Source of the DNA: an uncultured Methylococcaceae bacterium
GTDB taxonomy: Bacteria; Pseudomonadota; Gammaproteobacteria; Methylococcales; Methylomonadaceae
Assembly: GCA_903859415.1 (NCBI GenBank)
Contig: CAIOMN010000058.1
Coordinates: 1-64,000 of the forward strand
Reading direction: 5' to 3'
DNA length: 64,000 bases
The notes under the pieces are model-generated. The model worked only from the letters and a program-made list of their open reading frames with translations, had not been told where the DNA came from and made no database searches. A program made the position numbers and the translations under genes. Shown here in pieces: positions 1 to 10,214 of the stretch (positions within the stretch are counted from its first letter, which is position 1; the number at the start of each line of letters is the position of its first letter).

Positions 1-198
1 ACCGATGTTTCGGTGTCTGCCGCTGATGAAGCCTTACGATTAGTCAATGAAGAAAGACATGCCGAAATAGTCACTGTCACCCGTTATATTGAAGCCGAAG
101 TTGCCCGAAATAAAGCACAATCTAATACCATCGCAGCACATTACGATGCACTGAGTGCCGAAGCGGCTTTAAAAAAAGCCATCGGCGATTGGAAATAA
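1..198 (+). CDS. TolC-like outer membrane efflux protein, C-terminal fragment
   Basis: The reading frame is open from the first base of the window, so only the last 66 or so residues are present. They form a charged, alanine-rich helix ending in KKAIGDWK, which resembles the C-terminal helix of TolC/OprM-type channels (family recognition from a short tail, so moderate). The stop lies 10 bases before the start of an adaptor gene that is followed by an RND pump, giving the order channel, adaptor, pump expected for a tripartite efflux operon. Confidence 0.65.
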   Translation, partial: TDVSVSAADEALRLVNEERHAEIVTVTRYIEAEVARNKAQSNTIAAHYDALSAEAALKKAIGDWK

Positions 199-208
199 AG
201 GAAGTCTT

Positions 209-1294
209 ATGTCACAAAGTGAACACTCAAACGTTAGTAAAATACTCTCTATCACTGGGGCTGCTTTAGCCTTGATTCTTCTATTGCTTTATATGCAAGG
301 CAGTTTTGTTAGCAAAGTTTCTCCGGGATTAAGTCCGCTGAATAGCGAAGCAAAAGTGCCTGAGAATCAAACAGCCGTTGTTGAGAAAAAACAGGTTGAC
401 GATATTCTAACCTGGCCGGGTACGGTCAAATCAAGAACCGTCGCTAATATTGCTCCGAAGATAACGGCACGAATTTTAGATATAAAAGTTCATGTGAGTG
501 ATAAGGTTAAAAAAGGTGACCTGATTGCCCGTTTAGACGAGCGCGATATTAAGGCTGAAGAGCAATCCGTGTTAGCAGCGCTGGCGGGTGTAACTGCACA
601 AGCGAATCGGGCGAAAGCGGATGAACAGCGTATTGAGGGCTTGTATCATAAAGAAGCCGCCACCCGTGAAAACTATGATGCCATCGTTGCCAAAGCCAAA
701 GAAGCACAAGCGAGTGTGATTCAGGCAAGTAGTCAAGTCAGCGAAATGAGAGCACATTTATCAGACACCTTATTATTAGCACCGTTTGATGGGGTTGTTG
801 TTAAACGTCTTAAAGAACCGGGAGATATGGGCTTACCAGGCGTCCCCGTTGTTACCCTGCAAACATCACAAGGCTTAAGACTTGAAGCGGATGTCCCCAC
901 CTCGTGTGCAGGACGCTACCATACCGGAATGGCTGTTAAGGTACGTATTGATACGTTATCAAAAACCGTATCGGCTCAAATTGATGAAATTAGCCCTGAT
1001 GTTGACCCGCAAACTCGAACCCAACTCATCAAAATTGCACTACCTGTAATGGATGGCTTGCAACCGGGTTATTTTGGCTGGTTGGAACAAGCCTGTGATC
1101 AACACGAGACATTATTAATTCCTAAGCGTGCTGTACAACATATTGGCCAACTGGAAGTGGTTAAGATTTTATCAGCTGATCATCCGTTGATGCGTCATAT
1201 TAGAACTGCCAAAACCTTCGGCGATCAGATTGAAGTTATTTCTGGTTTGCAGGCGGGTGAGACTATTATCCTTAATGCAGAGCAGGCGCAGTAA
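209..1294 (+). CDS. RND efflux periplasmic adaptor (HlyD/MFP family)
   Basis: Membrane fusion protein of 361 residues linking an inner-membrane RND pump to the outer-membrane channel. An N-terminal membrane anchor lies near residues 12-32. A lipoyl-like half follows (TWPGTVKSRTVANIAPK, then VSDKVKKGDLIARLDE), then an Ala/Glu-rich helical hairpin, the second lipoyl half (LLAPFDGVVVKRLKEPGD) and C-terminal beta-barrel segments (ISPDVDPQTRT). AGGAAG precedes the ATG. The stop codon overlaps the ATG of the pump gene by one base (TAATG), so the two are translationally coupled. The substrate cannot be told from the sequence. Confidence 0.9.
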   Translation: MSQSEHSNVSKILSITGAALALILLLLYMQGSFVSKVSPGLSPLNSEAKVPENQTAVVEKKQVDDILTWPGTVKSRTVANIAPKITARILDIKVHVSDKVKKGDLIARLDERDIKAEEQSVLAALAGVTAQANRAKADEQRIEGLYHKEAATRENYDAIVAKAKEAQASVIQASSQVSEMRAHLSDTLLLAPFDGVVVKRLKEPGDMGLPGVPVVTLQTSQGLRLEADVPTSCAGRYHTGMAVKVRIDTLSKTVSAQIDEISPDVDPQTRTQLIKIALPVMDGLQPGYFGWLEQACDQHETLLIPKRAVQHIGQLEVVKILSADHPLMRHIRTAKTFGDQIEVISGLQAGETIILNAEQAQ

Positions 1295-4200
1295 TGACTG
1301 AACAGGAAAACCAAAAGCCAAGACGTGGCTTGACGACTAAGATTGTTGAAGTATTTACCACCTCACAGTTGTCTATTTTATTTCTGATTATCTCCTTGCT
1401 GGCCGGAGCAGCGGCGTTAACACTCACCCCGCGTGAAGAAGATCCGCAGATTGTGGTCCCTGTCATGGATGTAATGATTGAATACCCAGGGGCTTCGAGT
1501 GAAGAAGTAGAAAAGTTGGTAGCAACCCCCTTAGAGGTTCTATTAAAACAGATTGAAGGCGTGGAATACGTTTATTCCGTTTCTAAGCCTGGCGCGGCAA
1601 TGGTCACAGTCCGTTATTTTGTCGGTCAAAGTTTCGAAGACAGTCTCGTTAAAACCTGGGATAGATTGATGTCTAATCAACATCTTATTCCTGCCGGCGT
1701 CAGTCACTGGAAAGTGTCGCCGGTAGAAATTGATAATGTCCCTATCGTCTTAATGACATTGTCGGCACAAAATAAGCAGTATGATTCCATGGCATTACGA
1801 CGGATTGCCGATGAATTAATTACGGCTCTCCGAAGCGTGCCTGATGTCGGCAAGAGTTGGGTCGTCGGTGGTGAACAACGTCAGGTCTCTATCTATGCGA
1901 ATACCGCCAGTTTAGCGGCACACGGGGTCACCGTACTAGAGATTACCCAGGCATTGGCTAATGCGAATGTGAATGTGCAGGCAGGTAGTTTCGAGCGTAA
2001 TAATCGTGAGATTTTATTGGAAGCGGGGCCGCACTTTAGTTCTTCTTCAGAAGTCGGTGCAACCGTTATAAAAAGTATCGCAGGGCGTCCGATCTATCTG
2101 CGTGATATTGCCCGTATTGAAGACGGTCCAGCCGATGTGGATCATTACACCCGTATTGGTTTTGGCCCTGCTGTCGATGAAATGCCCACCATTGGCACAG
2201 CCACGGGTGATAAGCCACAAATCGGGCAAGAACGTCAAATGGCAACCCTAGCCATTGCTAAACGTAAAGGCAGTAACGCCGTGCAAGTGGCTGAAACGGT
2301 GATTGCGACCGCAGAAAAATTGCACGGTACTTTAGTTCCAGAAGACGTGCTACTCACCGTCACGCGCGATTACGGTGAAACAGCTAATCACAAAGTTAAC
2401 GAACTGGTTAAACACTTAAGTTTTGCTATCGTCATTATCGTCGTATTGTTAGCTTTTTCTTTAGGCTTAAAAGAATCATTTATTGTTTCTATCGCCGTGC
2501 CCATGACCTTGGCGCTGACCTTATTGCTGGATTATATTTCCGGTTACACCATTAATCGAGTGACCTTGTTTGCTTTGATTTTGTCACTCGGCTTGTTAGT
2601 CGATGATCCTATTGTGGATGTAGAGAATATTCATCGGCATTATAAGTTACGGAAAGAGTCCCCCTTACAAGCTTTATTAACCGCTGTTGATGAAGTGAGG
2701 CCGCCCACAATTCTGGCGACATTTACCGTGATTGTATCCTTCTTGCCGATGTTTTTTATCACTGGGATGATGGGGCCTTATATGGCACCCATGGCTTTTA
2801 ATGTCCCTATAGCGATGATTGTTTCGTTAATCGTGGCCTTTACAGTGACACCTTGGGCTAGCTTTAAATTATTGCAAAGTGAATATCACAAACACAGCGA
2901 TGAAGCGCCTATTGAGTTAAAAAAAACCGTTATTTATAAGCTGTACCGTAGTGCCCTAGGGCCTTTATTGGCAACCTCTGGACGTGCTAAATTGTTTTTG
3001 CTGATTGTGCTGATCGCCTTTTTAGGCTCAACGATGTTAGCCGTTACCCGTGCTGTACCACTTAAATTATTGCCGTTCGATAATAAAAACGAATTGCAAA
3101 TCATGATTGATATGCCACGTGGTTCCACCTTAGAAGCTACCGATCAAGTCGCGCGTGCTTTAGGGAGTTATCTGGCAACCGTTAATGAAGTCACAGACTA
3201 CCAAACCTATACCGGCTTGGCAGCACCGATGGACTTTAATGGGATGGTTCGGCATTATTATTTACGCAGTGGTGGTTATGTCGGTGAAGTTAGAATTAAT
3301 TTATTGCCTAAAGATAAGCGAGAACAGCAGTCTCATGAAATTGCGTTACGTGTTCGTCCTGATATAGAAAAGATAGGTAAACAATACGGAGCAAACCTTA
3401 AGATAGTAGAAATTCCACCGGGGCCTCCGGTACTTTCTGATTTGGTCGCCGAAGTCTATGGCCCACCAGAAGCCAGTATTGCCGATTTGATCAGTGTTTC
3501 CAAGCGCGTTAGAGCGGATATGGAAAAGACTGACGGTGTCGTCGATGTCGATGACTTTTCAGAGGCGGCTCATGAGAAAGTACATTTTGATTTAAATCGA
3601 GAAAAAGCAGCCTTATCTGGGGTAAGTGTTGCCCAAGTAACAGAAACATTGCGCATTGCTTCCACCGGTAAAACAGTTGGTATTGTACATTTGGATAGTG
3701 AGCGCTTGCCGCTGGAAATTACTTTGCAATTACCACGAGCAACCCGTTCATCAGTCGCTGATTTATTGGCCTTGCGAGTAAAAACTGAAACAGGTGAATT
3801 GATTCCTTTAAGTGAAATAGGGTCTGCTAGACAAGAGACAGACGATCAACCCATTTTTCATAAAAACCTGCAACGCCTTAATTACGTGGTGGCTAGTATG
3901 GCGGGGCGGAGTCCGGTTGAAGCTGTTTTCGATTTGAATGACAGTTTAGCGGAACAGCCGTTACCAACAGGTTATAAAGCTGAATTAGCCGGTGAAGGTG
4001 AGTGGAAAATTACCGTTGATGTATTTCGGGATCTTGGACTCGCTTTTGCGGCTGCATTGGTTATGATTTATGTGTTATTGGTGGGGCAAACCGGCTCATT
4101 GACAGTGCCACTGGTGATGATGATAGCGATACCACTCACGGTGATAGGTATTATGCCAGGCTTCTGGGTATTGAATCAGCTGATGGCTACACCGATTGCG

Positions 4201-4551
4201 GGCTACCCTAATCCAATCTACTTTACTGCCACAGCCATGATCGGCATGATTGCTTTGGCGGGTATTGTGGTGCGTAATTCGATAATCTTAATTGATTTTA
4301 TAGAGCGTATCCGGTCTCGGGCAAATGTTACTTTAGCAGAGGCTTTAATTGAAGCAGGTGCCATTCGGTTACGACCTATATTTTTAACAGCGGGGGCAGC
4401 TATGTTTGGTGCTTTTGTGATTATCCTGGACCCTATCTTTTCAGGATTAGCCTGGAGCTTTATCTTCGGTATTTTTGCATCGACCTTGTTTTCATTACTG
4501 GTTATTCCGGTGGTTTATTTCCTGATTAATAAGGATAAGGCCGTTTCTTGA
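1294..4551 (+). CDS. RND-family efflux permease (AcrB/MexF-like)
   Basis: Proton-driven inner-membrane efflux pump of 1085 residues, the usual length for the family. TM1 is near residues 27-45. The porter domain starts with the typical IEYPGASSEEVEKLVATPLE. TM4 carries the acidic pair in GLLVDDPIVDVENIHRH, matching the AcrB proton-relay Asp pair. The TM10 position that is Lys in AcrB-type pumps (AKNA) is Arg here (VVRNSIILIDF). A second porter half and TM7-TM12 follow. It is the last gene of the operon, and a perfect 15-bp inverted repeat follows at 4594-4626. The substrate is unknown; multidrug or organic compounds are more likely than metals because the TM4 motif is not CusA-like. Confidence 0.92.
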   Translation: MTEQENQKPRRGLTTKIVEVFTTSQLSILFLIISLLAGAAALTLTPREEDPQIVVPVMDVMIEYPGASSEEVEKLVATPLEVLLKQIEGVEYVYSVSKPGAAMVTVRYFVGQSFEDSLVKTWDRLMSNQHLIPAGVSHWKVSPVEIDNVPIVLMTLSAQNKQYDSMALRRIADELITALRSVPDVGKSWVVGGEQRQVSIYANTASLAAHGVTVLEITQALANANVNVQAGSFERNNREILLEAGPHFSSSSEVGATVIKSIAGRPIYLRDIARIEDGPADVDHYTRIGFGPAVDEMPTIGTATGDKPQIGQERQMATLAIAKRKGSNAVQVAETVIATAEKLHGTLVPEDVLLTVTRDYGETANHKVNELVKHLSFAIVIIVVLLAFSLGLKESFIVSIAVPMTLALTLLLDYISGYTINRVTLFALILSLGLLVDDPIVDVENIHRHYKLRKESPLQALLTAVDEVRPPTILATFTVIVSFLPMFFITGMMGPYMAPMAFNVPIAMIVSLIVAFTVTPWASFKLLQSEYHKHSDEAPIELKKTVIYKLYRSALGPLLATSGRAKLFLLIVLIAFLGSTMLAVTRAVPLKLLPFDNKNELQIMIDMPRGSTLEATDQVARALGSYLATVNEVTDYQTYTGLAAPMDFNGMVRHYYLRSGGYVGEVRINLLPKDKREQQSHEIALRVRPDIEKIGKQYGANLKIVEIPPGPPVLSDLVAEVYGPPEASIADLISVSKRVRADMEKTDGVVDVDDFSEAAHEKVHFDLNREKAALSGVSVAQVTETLRIASTGKTVGIVHLDSERLPLEITLQLPRATRSSVADLLALRVKTETGELIPLSEIGSARQETDDQPIFHKNLQRLNYVVASMAGRSPVEAVFDLNDSLAEQPLPTGYKAELAGEGEWKITVDVFRDLGLAFAAALVMIYVLLVGQTGSLTVPLVMMIAIPLTVIGIMPGFWVLNQLMATPIAGYPNPIYFTATAMIGMIALAGIVVRNSIILIDFIERIRSRANVTLAEALIEAGAIRLRPIFLTAGAAMFGAFVIILDPIFSGLAWSFIFGIFASTLFSLLVIPVVYFLINKDKAVS

Positions 4552-4593
4552 TGTTATCACCGAGTGAGCGAAGGTCTGTTAATACGCTTAATA

Positions 4594-4626
4594 CGATACA
4601 GGATGTTGCTTCAACATCCTGTATCG
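4594..4626. terminator. perfect 15-bp hairpin after the RND operon
   Basis: Arms 4594-4608 and 4612-4626 are exact reverse complements with a 3-nt loop (CTT). The hairpin lies between the 3' ends of the convergent RND pump and carbonic anhydrase genes. No T-tract follows on the plus strand, so it may be a bidirectional or weak terminator, or an mRNA-stabilising or REP-like palindrome. Confidence 0.6.
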
Positions 4627-4686
4627 GGTCAAGATAAAACAAACAGTTTCAACGCTTATGTCAAAATGAGCCTATTTGAAACAGGC

Positions 4687-5268
4687 TTAGCTTACTTTAC
4701 CTGCTTCCGTTGCTGCTGGAACCTCAATTAAACGGCCTGAAGTACAATCGTAGATATAGCCGTAAACAGGAATATCTGAAGGTACTAATGGATGGTTTTT
4801 AATACGGGTGACATCTTCTAGAACACTGCTTTCCTGATCTTTGATTGTTAGCCAATCGATGTAACGTGCTTCAGCAGAACCATGTCCTTCACCGCAATCA
4901 TGCCAGCCATTTTCGTCAATTGATGCAGTCTTTAAGCTGCTTGCTAAAAGATCACGCATGATTTCGTCATTAAAAAGTTCCATGCCACAGTTAGTATGAT
5001 GAATCACAAACCATTCACGGGTACCCAGTAATTTGTACGAGATAACTAATGAGCGTATGGCATCATCACTCGCGCGGCCACCTGCATTACGAATAACGTG
5101 AGCATCACCTTCTGATAAGCCAGCATATTTTGCAGGATCTAAACGTGCATCCATACAGGTTAATATCGCGAAATGTCTGGCGGGTGGAAGTGCCAGTTCA
5201 CCTTTGTCACCAAAATTGTTTACGTAATCTCTGTTAGCAGATAAAACTTCATTTAAAATTTTGCTCAT
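4687..5268 (-). CDS. beta-class carbonic anhydrase
   Basis: Zinc enzyme interconverting CO2 and bicarbonate, 193 residues, predicted cytosolic. The zinc and catalytic motifs of the beta class are present: C38-x-D40-x-R42 (in [10 protein letters not shown]) and H91-x-x-C94 (IHHTNC). An arginine-asparagine-alanine-glycine stretch (VIRNAGG) follows as in the family. AAGAGG lies just upstream of the ATG. A strong terminator-like hairpin with a T-run on the same strand (5304-5346) lies only about 35 bp upstream, so the gene either has its own promoter in that short gap or is read through from dciA. In a one-carbon metaboliser it would supply bicarbonate, but that role is inferred. Confidence 0.9.
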   Translation of the reverse strand: MSKILNEVLSANRDYVNNFGDKGELALPPARHFAILTCMDARLDPAKYAGLSEGDAHVIRNAGGRASDDAIRSLVISYKLLGTREWFVIHHTNCGMELFNDEIMRDLLASSLKTASIDENGWHDCGEGHGSAEARYIDWLTIKDQESSVLEDVTRIKNHPLVPSDIPVYGYIYDCTSGRLIEVPAATEAGKVS

Positions 5269-5303
5269 AAATACCTCTTATTATTTTTATTCGGTAATAA
5301 AAA

Positions 5304-5346
5304 GCCGCTTTAAGGCATGATCAATAAATTGACTCATTAAAGCGGC
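5304..5346 (-). terminator. Rho-independent terminator downstream of the DciA-like gene
   Basis: On the minus strand a perfect 10-bp stem (GCCGCTTTAA / TTAAAGCGGC, plus-strand arms 5304-5313 and 5337-5346) with a 23-nt loop is followed at once by TTTTTATT. It lies after the stop of the DciA-like gene (5465) and before the carbonic anhydrase start (5268). It either ends dciA transcription or acts in the carbonic anhydrase leader. Confidence 0.75.
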
Positions 5347-5464
5347 ATATAACTATCTACATAACTAAGTATATATTAATAAACATTTAAGGCAAATAGT
5401 GGAATCGTGTTTGCAACGATTAAGTTTTTGTAAAGCTTAGATTACACTTCGGGATGAGAATCCA

Positions 5465-5920
5465 CTATTTAGATAATCTATCCAGTGTAGTACTTAATTT
5501 GAGTAATGCTTGCTGTAATCGGGTATCAGAAATAGATAAGCTATCACTTCTTATCAGCGCTATTTTTTCTATGGAAGGTAAGTTTGCTTTCCTCGTCGAT
5601 CCTGAAGAAGAACCGATTTGAGTGGTAATTACTTTCACCTGTATCGCTTCAATCGTTGACTTTGTTGTTGATTGAATAGCTCCAATAATCGCTTGGTTAT
5701 AAAATCGTAACTGTGATGCCCATGTTGCAGAATCAGTATAGATCAGTAATTTTTTATCTTTAATAAGACAGTGTCTTGCTTGTTTTGCCAGGTTGTAGGG
5801 TAAGACGTTTTGAATACGCTTTAACAGGCGTTGTTGCTGCTCAATCTGGCTATAATAAAAAGCCATTGTGCGATTTTGATAGGTTAGTGAAACTTTAAAC
5901 GTAGGTGGTTTTGAGGGCAT
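5465..5920 (-). CDS. DUF721 / DciA-like protein
   Basis: Protein of 151 residues with a DUF721 core at about residues 25-105 (QQRLLKRIQNVLPYNLAKQARHC, then KKLLIYTDSATWASQLRFYNQAII). This is the KH-like fold of DciA, the loader of replicative helicase DnaB in bacteria lacking DnaC. The C-terminal third is Ser/Thr-rich and looks disordered. DUF721 genes of gammaproteobacteria often sit near secA or lpxC; neither is here. The start is uncertain, since Met19 is also possible. Function is assigned by fold family only. Confidence 0.7.
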   Translation of the reverse strand: MPSKPPTFKVSLTYQNRTMAFYYSQIEQQQRLLKRIQNVLPYNLAKQARHCLIKDKKLLIYTDSATWASQLRFYNQAIIGAIQSTTKSTIEAIQVKVITTQIGSSSGSTRKANLPSIEKIALIRSDSLSISDTRLQQALLKLSTTLDRLSK

Positions 5921-6018
5921 AAAAGCAGAGTGCTCGTTGTTCAGTTTCGAAACTGTGTGAAGTACACAAAGCTAACAAGGTAGAGTTTGCTCTGTGTACC
6001 TTGAACCATAGATTGAAC

Positions 6019-6046
6019 GATGCGCTTCACAGTTGTTTAGCGCATC
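6019..6046 (-). terminator. hairpin downstream of acnB
   Basis: A 7-bp perfect stem (GATGCGC / GCGCATC, arms 6019-6025 and 6040-6046) with a 14-nt loop, 44 bp past the acnB stop codon. No clear T-run follows on the minus strand, so termination is only suggested. Confidence 0.4.
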
Positions 6047-6089
6047 TTATAGGGTGATGTTTATTGATTACGCGTTACCTTAATCAAAA

Positions 6090-8657
6090 TCAAGCGGTTT
6101 CAACGGTATCCGCTTTTTTCTGGTAAGCCTTCATTTGATTAAAGTTGAGGTAGCGATAACTTTCTCCAGCCGATTTACTGATCTGTTCTGCGTAGACTTT
6201 ATATTCATCAAAGGAAGGTATTTTACCTAACAATGAACATACGGCTGCCAGTTCTGCAGAGGCTAAATAAACATTGGCCCCATTACCTAAGCGGTTAGGG
6301 AAGTTACGGGTCGATGTAGAAACGACGGTTGAGTTTTCTGCAACACGTGCCTGATTACCCATACATAACGAACAGCCCGGCATTTCCATTCGGGCACCCG
6401 CTTTACCAAAGGTACTGTAATAGCCTTCTTCGGTTAATTGAGTTTGATCCATCTTGGTCGGTGGGGCGACCCATAGACGGGTCGGTAATTCACCTTTTTG
6501 TTGTTCAAGTAATTTACCTGCCGCACGGAAGTGACCGATATTAGTCATACAGGAACCCAAGAAGACCTCATCGATTTTTGTACCCGCAACGTCTGAGAGG
6601 GTTTTAATATCATCAGGGTCATTAGGGCAGGCCAACAGAGGTTCTTTGATTTCATTCATATCAATTTCAATGATCTCAAAATACTCTGCATCGGCATCGG
6701 GTTCGAGTAGAACGGGATTTGCTAGCCATTCTTCCATGCTTTTAATACGACGCTTGATTGTTCTTACATCACCGTAACCTTCAGAAATCATCCATTTCAA
6801 CAGGGTAATATTAGAGTTTAAGTATTCACGTATCGGTGCTTCATTTAAACGAATAGTACAACCACCGGCTGAGCGTTCTGCTGACGCATCGGATAATTCA
6901 AATGCCTGTTCAACTTTTAAATCAGGTAGACCTTCTATTTCCAGGATGCGGCCTGAGAAAACATTTTTCTTACCTTTTTTATCAATGGTTAATAATCCGC
7001 GTTTGATGGCAGCATGTGGAATCGCGTTAACCATGTCTCTTAGGGTAATGCCGGGCTGCATTTCACCTTTAAATCGAACCAATACGGATTCAGGCATATC
7101 CAAAGGCATGACACCGGTTGCTGCAGCAAAAGCCACTAAACCAGAGCCTGCAGGAAAAGAAATGCCAATCGGAAAACGGGTATGTGAATCACCGCCCGTT
7201 CCCACAGTATCTGGCAATAACATGCGGTTTAACCAGGAGTGAATGATTCCGTCTCCCGGGCGCAAAGAAACACCGCCACGATTCATAATAAAATCAGGTA
7301 GGGTATGTTGCATGACAACATCGACAGGCTTTGGATAAGCGGCGGTATGGCAGAATGATTGCATCACCAGGTCAGCTGAGAAACCTAAGCAGGCTAAGTC
7401 TTTTAGTTCATCGCGGGTCATCGGGCCGGTGGTATCTTGTGAGCCGACGGTGGTCATGTGTGGCTCACAATAAGTGTTAGGACGAACGCCTTCAACACCG
7501 CAGGCTTTACCGACTATTTTTTGTGCCAGCGTAAAGCCTTTCTTGCTCACTTCTTCTATCGATGGGCGCAAGAACACGTTAGACGCTTCAAGTCCTAAGG
7601 ATTTTCTGGCTCTATCCGTTAAGCCACGCCCAATAATTAATGGAATACGTCCACCTGCACGGACTTCATCCAGGATAATGTCAGTTTTTAAAGCGAAGGT
7701 GCAGATAACTTCATCAGTTTCATGTCGTTTAATAACGCCTTCATAAACATAGATATCAATCACATCGCCCATAGCTAATTGGGTGACATCACATTCAAAG
7801 GGTAGCGCACCGGAATCTTCCATGGTGTTAAAGAAAATGGGTGCAATTTTGCTACCGATACAGACGCCACCATCGCGTTTGTTAGGGATAAAGGGAATGT
7901 CGTTACCGATAAACCATAACACCGAGTTAGTCGCTGATTTGCGAGATGAGCCTGTACCGACCACATCACCTACATAAGCAACGGGGAAACCTTTTTTTTG
8001 TAACTCTTCAATTTGAAGTTCTGCATTAGTGATACCTTCCCTGGGTATTTTTAGCATCGCTTTGGCATGAAGTGGAATATCCGGTCTTGACCATGCATCC
8101 GGTGCAGGTGATAAGTCATCGGTATTGGTTTCTCCGGTGACTTTAAAGACAGTCACTGTGGTTTTTTCAGCAACAGCAGGCTTGCTGGTAAACCATTCGG
8201 CTTCTGCCCAGGATTTAATCACTGCTTTAGCAAATTCATTGCCTGCCAATGCTTTCTCTTCAACATCATGAAACGCATCAAAGATCAGTAAGGTATGTGA
8301 TAAGCCTTTAACTGCAATCGGTGCCAGGGTAGGGTTGTCCAGCAAGTCGATTAAAGGGGTTATGTTATACCCACCTAGCATGGTACCTAATAGTTCAGTG
8401 GCATCGGCGGGTGTTAATATGGGTGAGCTTGTTTCACCTTTTGCTATCGCAGTTAAAAAACTGGCTTTAACGTAAGCGGCTTCGTCAACACCGGCAGGAA
8501 TTCTATTAGCTAATAAATTAAGAAGAAATTCCTCTTCCCCTTGTGGAGGGTATTTAATCAGTTCAACTAAAGCAGTTGTCTGTTCGGCATCAAGTGGCTT
8601 AGGTACTACGCCTTCAGCGGCACGCTCTTCAACATGTTTACGGTACTGTTTTAGCAT
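6090..8657 (-). CDS. acnB: aconitate hydratase B
   Basis: TCA-cycle aconitase B (citrate to isocitrate; often also 2-methylisocitrate dehydration), 855 residues, full length. The N-terminal HEAT-like domain begins [21 protein letters not shown]. The swivel domain ([21 protein letters not shown]) precedes the catalytic domains, the order typical of AcnB rather than AcnA. The 4Fe-4S ligands are the Cys in [11 protein letters not shown] and the pair in [10 protein letters not shown] good ribosome site (AAGGAG, 6 bp spacing) precedes the ATG. It stands alone between dciA and a divergent small gene. Confidence 0.97.
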   Translation of the reverse strand: MLKQYRKHVEERAAEGVVPKPLDAEQTTALVELIKYPPQGEEEFLLNLLANRIPAGVDEAAYVKASFLTAIAKGETSSPILTPADATELLGTMLGGYNITPLIDLLDNPTLAPIAVKGLSHTLLIFDAFHDVEEKALAGNEFAKAVIKSWAEAEWFTSKPAVAEKTTVTVFKVTGETNTDDLSPAPDAWSRPDIPLHAKAMLKIPREGITNAELQIEELQKKGFPVAYVGDVVGTGSSRKSATNSVLWFIGNDIPFIPNKRDGGVCIGSKIAPIFFNTMEDSGALPFECDVTQLAMGDVIDIYVYEGVIKRHETDEVICTFALKTDIILDEVRAGGRIPLIIGRGLTDRARKSLGLEASNVFLRPSIEEVSKKGFTLAQKIVGKACGVEGVRPNTYCEPHMTTVGSQDTTGPMTRDELKDLACLGFSADLVMQSFCHTAAYPKPVDVVMQHTLPDFIMNRGGVSLRPGDGIIHSWLNRMLLPDTVGTGGDSHTRFPIGISFPAGSGLVAFAAATGVMPLDMPESVLVRFKGEMQPGITLRDMVNAIPHAAIKRGLLTIDKKGKKNVFSGRILEIEGLPDLKVEQAFELSDASAERSAGGCTIRLNEAPIREYLNSNITLLKWMISEGYGDVRTIKRRIKSMEEWLANPVLLEPDADAEYFEIIEIDMNEIKEPLLACPNDPDDIKTLSDVAGTKIDEVFLGSCMTNIGHFRAAGKLLEQQKGELPTRLWVAPPTKMDQTQLTEEGYYSTFGKAGARMEMPGCSLCMGNQARVAENSTVVSTSTRNFPNRLGNGANVYLASAELAAVCSLLGKIPSFDEYKVYAEQISKSAGESYRYLNFNQMKAYQKKADTVETA

Positions 8658-8913
8658 TAGATGCTCCTTAGAGGTTAAAAAAGTGAGTGGCGGTGAAAAA
8701 AATCAAATCCCATCATCTGAGAATGTATGGAGTGACTAAAAATTGCTATCATAGAATCATTACGACAGTACTTCAGCAGTTAAATTTAAGTGAGTTAAGA
8801 TCTTTTGTTGGAATAATAACATTCATGTCATCATTATCAACAAAAAATGCATAACGATTGCCTCATATTGGGCATTGTAAAGTTAAAAAGACAAAATAAT
8901 TTAGGAGTATCTA

Positions 8914-9201
8914 ATGAATAAATGCCCCTCTTGTGATTATGAGCGTAAAGACTTTGATGTCAGATGCCCTAAGTGTGGTGATTTTTATCCGACGATTCAG
9001 GCGTTACTTGCTGAGGAAGTGGCTTATGAAGAACAGCACTCATTGCGTGGTTGGTGTCTACGAATAATAAAAGCTGATGATATTAAGGCAGCATTAGTGC
9101 AAGAATTTAAGCAGTTTAAAGAGGAGTTAACTTACAAGGGGATGTTTACCCTTTTTCTGGTTATTTCATTTGTTTTTGCTCTGCTTATTTCAGTGCTGTA
9201 G
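8914..9201 (+). CDS. small zinc-ribbon protein with C-terminal membrane anchor
   Basis: Unrecognised 95-residue protein. It starts with a zinc ribbon (C4-x2-C7 ... C19-x2-C22, in KCPSCDYERKDFDVRCPKCG), has a charged helical middle, and ends in one hydrophobic segment (residues about 76-95, FTLFLVISFVFALLISVL) that would anchor the C-terminus in the membrane. TTTAGGAG lies about 8 bp before the ATG. The gene is transcribed away from acnB; the 256-bp gap between them must hold both promoters. A hairpin at 9239-9273 follows. No function is proposed. Confidence 0.7.
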   Translation: MNKCPSCDYERKDFDVRCPKCGDFYPTIQALLAEEVAYEEQHSLRGWCLRIIKADDIKAALVQEFKQFKEELTYKGMFTLFLVISFVFALLISVL

Positions 9202-9238
9202 TTAACATCTATTGTGTATTGTTTCCAGTCAAGTCTAG

Positions 9239-9273
9239 AGTATTAAAGCAAATATGGTTTTTGCTTTAATACT
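9239..9273. terminator. 14-bp AT-rich hairpin between convergent genes
   Basis: Arms 9239-9252 and 9260-9273 are perfect complements around a 7-nt loop, between the zinc-ribbon gene (+) and the DUF2231 gene (-). The position and the T-rich right arm suit a bidirectional terminator, although no long T-run follows. Confidence 0.6.
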
Positions 9274-9314
9274 TGTTATACAGATCCAATATAAATTAGA
9301 GGGGTCTCGCCTGA

Positions 9315-10121
9315 TTAATGAGTATGGCTATGCGTATGATGGTCTGGATGATCAGGGTCTATAGGAGGGGGTACCTGATGGGGTGTAATCTTTAAGTTGT
9401 TTGTATCCTGATTGTTTGGATCGGGAACAACAGGGGTTTGCTCATGCTCGTGTTCATGCTCATGTTCATGCGGATGTTGATGATCTTTGGCTTCAACCGA
9501 TTCTGGTTGGGTATGTTGATGGCTATTAGCAGCATCAGCTGATTGCGTTGATTTAACAGCAACACCGTATTGATAGACCATGAGGCCACCTAGATCCGCG
9601 CCTTGAACAATCAGTCCAAACAATAATGCGGACAGGGATAGAAAAATAGCATTTGACCAACCATAAATAATGCCCCGATTTTTTAATCGCCAAGCAGCCA
9701 ATCCAAGAGACAGGGACAGAATTGAAACGCCAATGTGTTCATGGTTTTCCATGATTTCGTGAACATTTTCACCATGAGGAACGGTATCCGCTGCTATAAA
9801 TCCAGCGGTTACAGTGAAAATAGCTGAGATTGCTCCCAGATACAGCAGCCAGCTGAAGGCTTTTCTTAACAAGGTATTTTTAGTCAGCGTAGCTATTAAA
9901 TCGAGAATGAAAAAGCTCGTTAGAAAAGCAATGGGGAAATGTACCAGTAAGGGATGGACGTTTTCAAGGCTTGCAATACCGGGCAATATTGATGAAAAGA
10001 ATGTTTCTGGCCCATGATCTGACAGTTTCTCAAGAGAAATGAGCAGGCTGGAAACACTATCTGCAACACCACCACTATGGTCGGCACCGCCATGAATTTG
10101 GAAAGATAAAAAGTTATTCAT
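9315..10121 (-). CDS. DUF2231 membrane protein with His-rich C-terminal tail
   Basis: Protein of 268 residues. After about 50 polar residues comes a DUF2231-type four-helix membrane domain starting at [23 protein letters not shown] (about 55-185), with histidines near the membrane ([16 protein letters not shown]). The tail from about residue 195 is very rich in His, Glu and Pro, including a run of alternating His-Glu pairs and a final HHTHSHTH. Such tails commonly bind Ni, Zn or Cu, but no metal can be named from sequence. No operon partner is visible. DUF2231 proteins are of unknown function, and some are redox or heme linked. Confidence 0.75.
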   Translation of the reverse strand: MNNFLSFQIHGGADHSGGVADSVSSLLISLEKLSDHGPETFFSSILPGIASLENVHPLLVHFPIAFLTSFFILDLIATLTKNTLLRKAFSWLLYLGAISAIFTVTAGFIAADTVPHGENVHEIMENHEHIGVSILSLSLGLAAWRLKNRGIIYGWSNAIFLSLSALLFGLIVQGADLGGLMVYQYGVAVKSTQSADAANSHQHTQPESVEAKDHQHPHEHEHEHEHEQTPVVPDPNNQDTNNLKITPHQVPPPIDPDHPDHHTHSHTH

Positions 10122-10214
10122 TTTTGGTCGTTATTATGTGTTGAATATAAACGGATAATCTACTTTATATTTGGGTAAATGCAAATAGATAGACTTAATG
10201 TGCGGTAAGGTTTT

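Noticed and set aside
9392..9589. Second-frame open frame rich in Met, Asn and Ser
   Set aside because: It is a shadow of the His-rich repeats of the DUF2231 gene in another frame.
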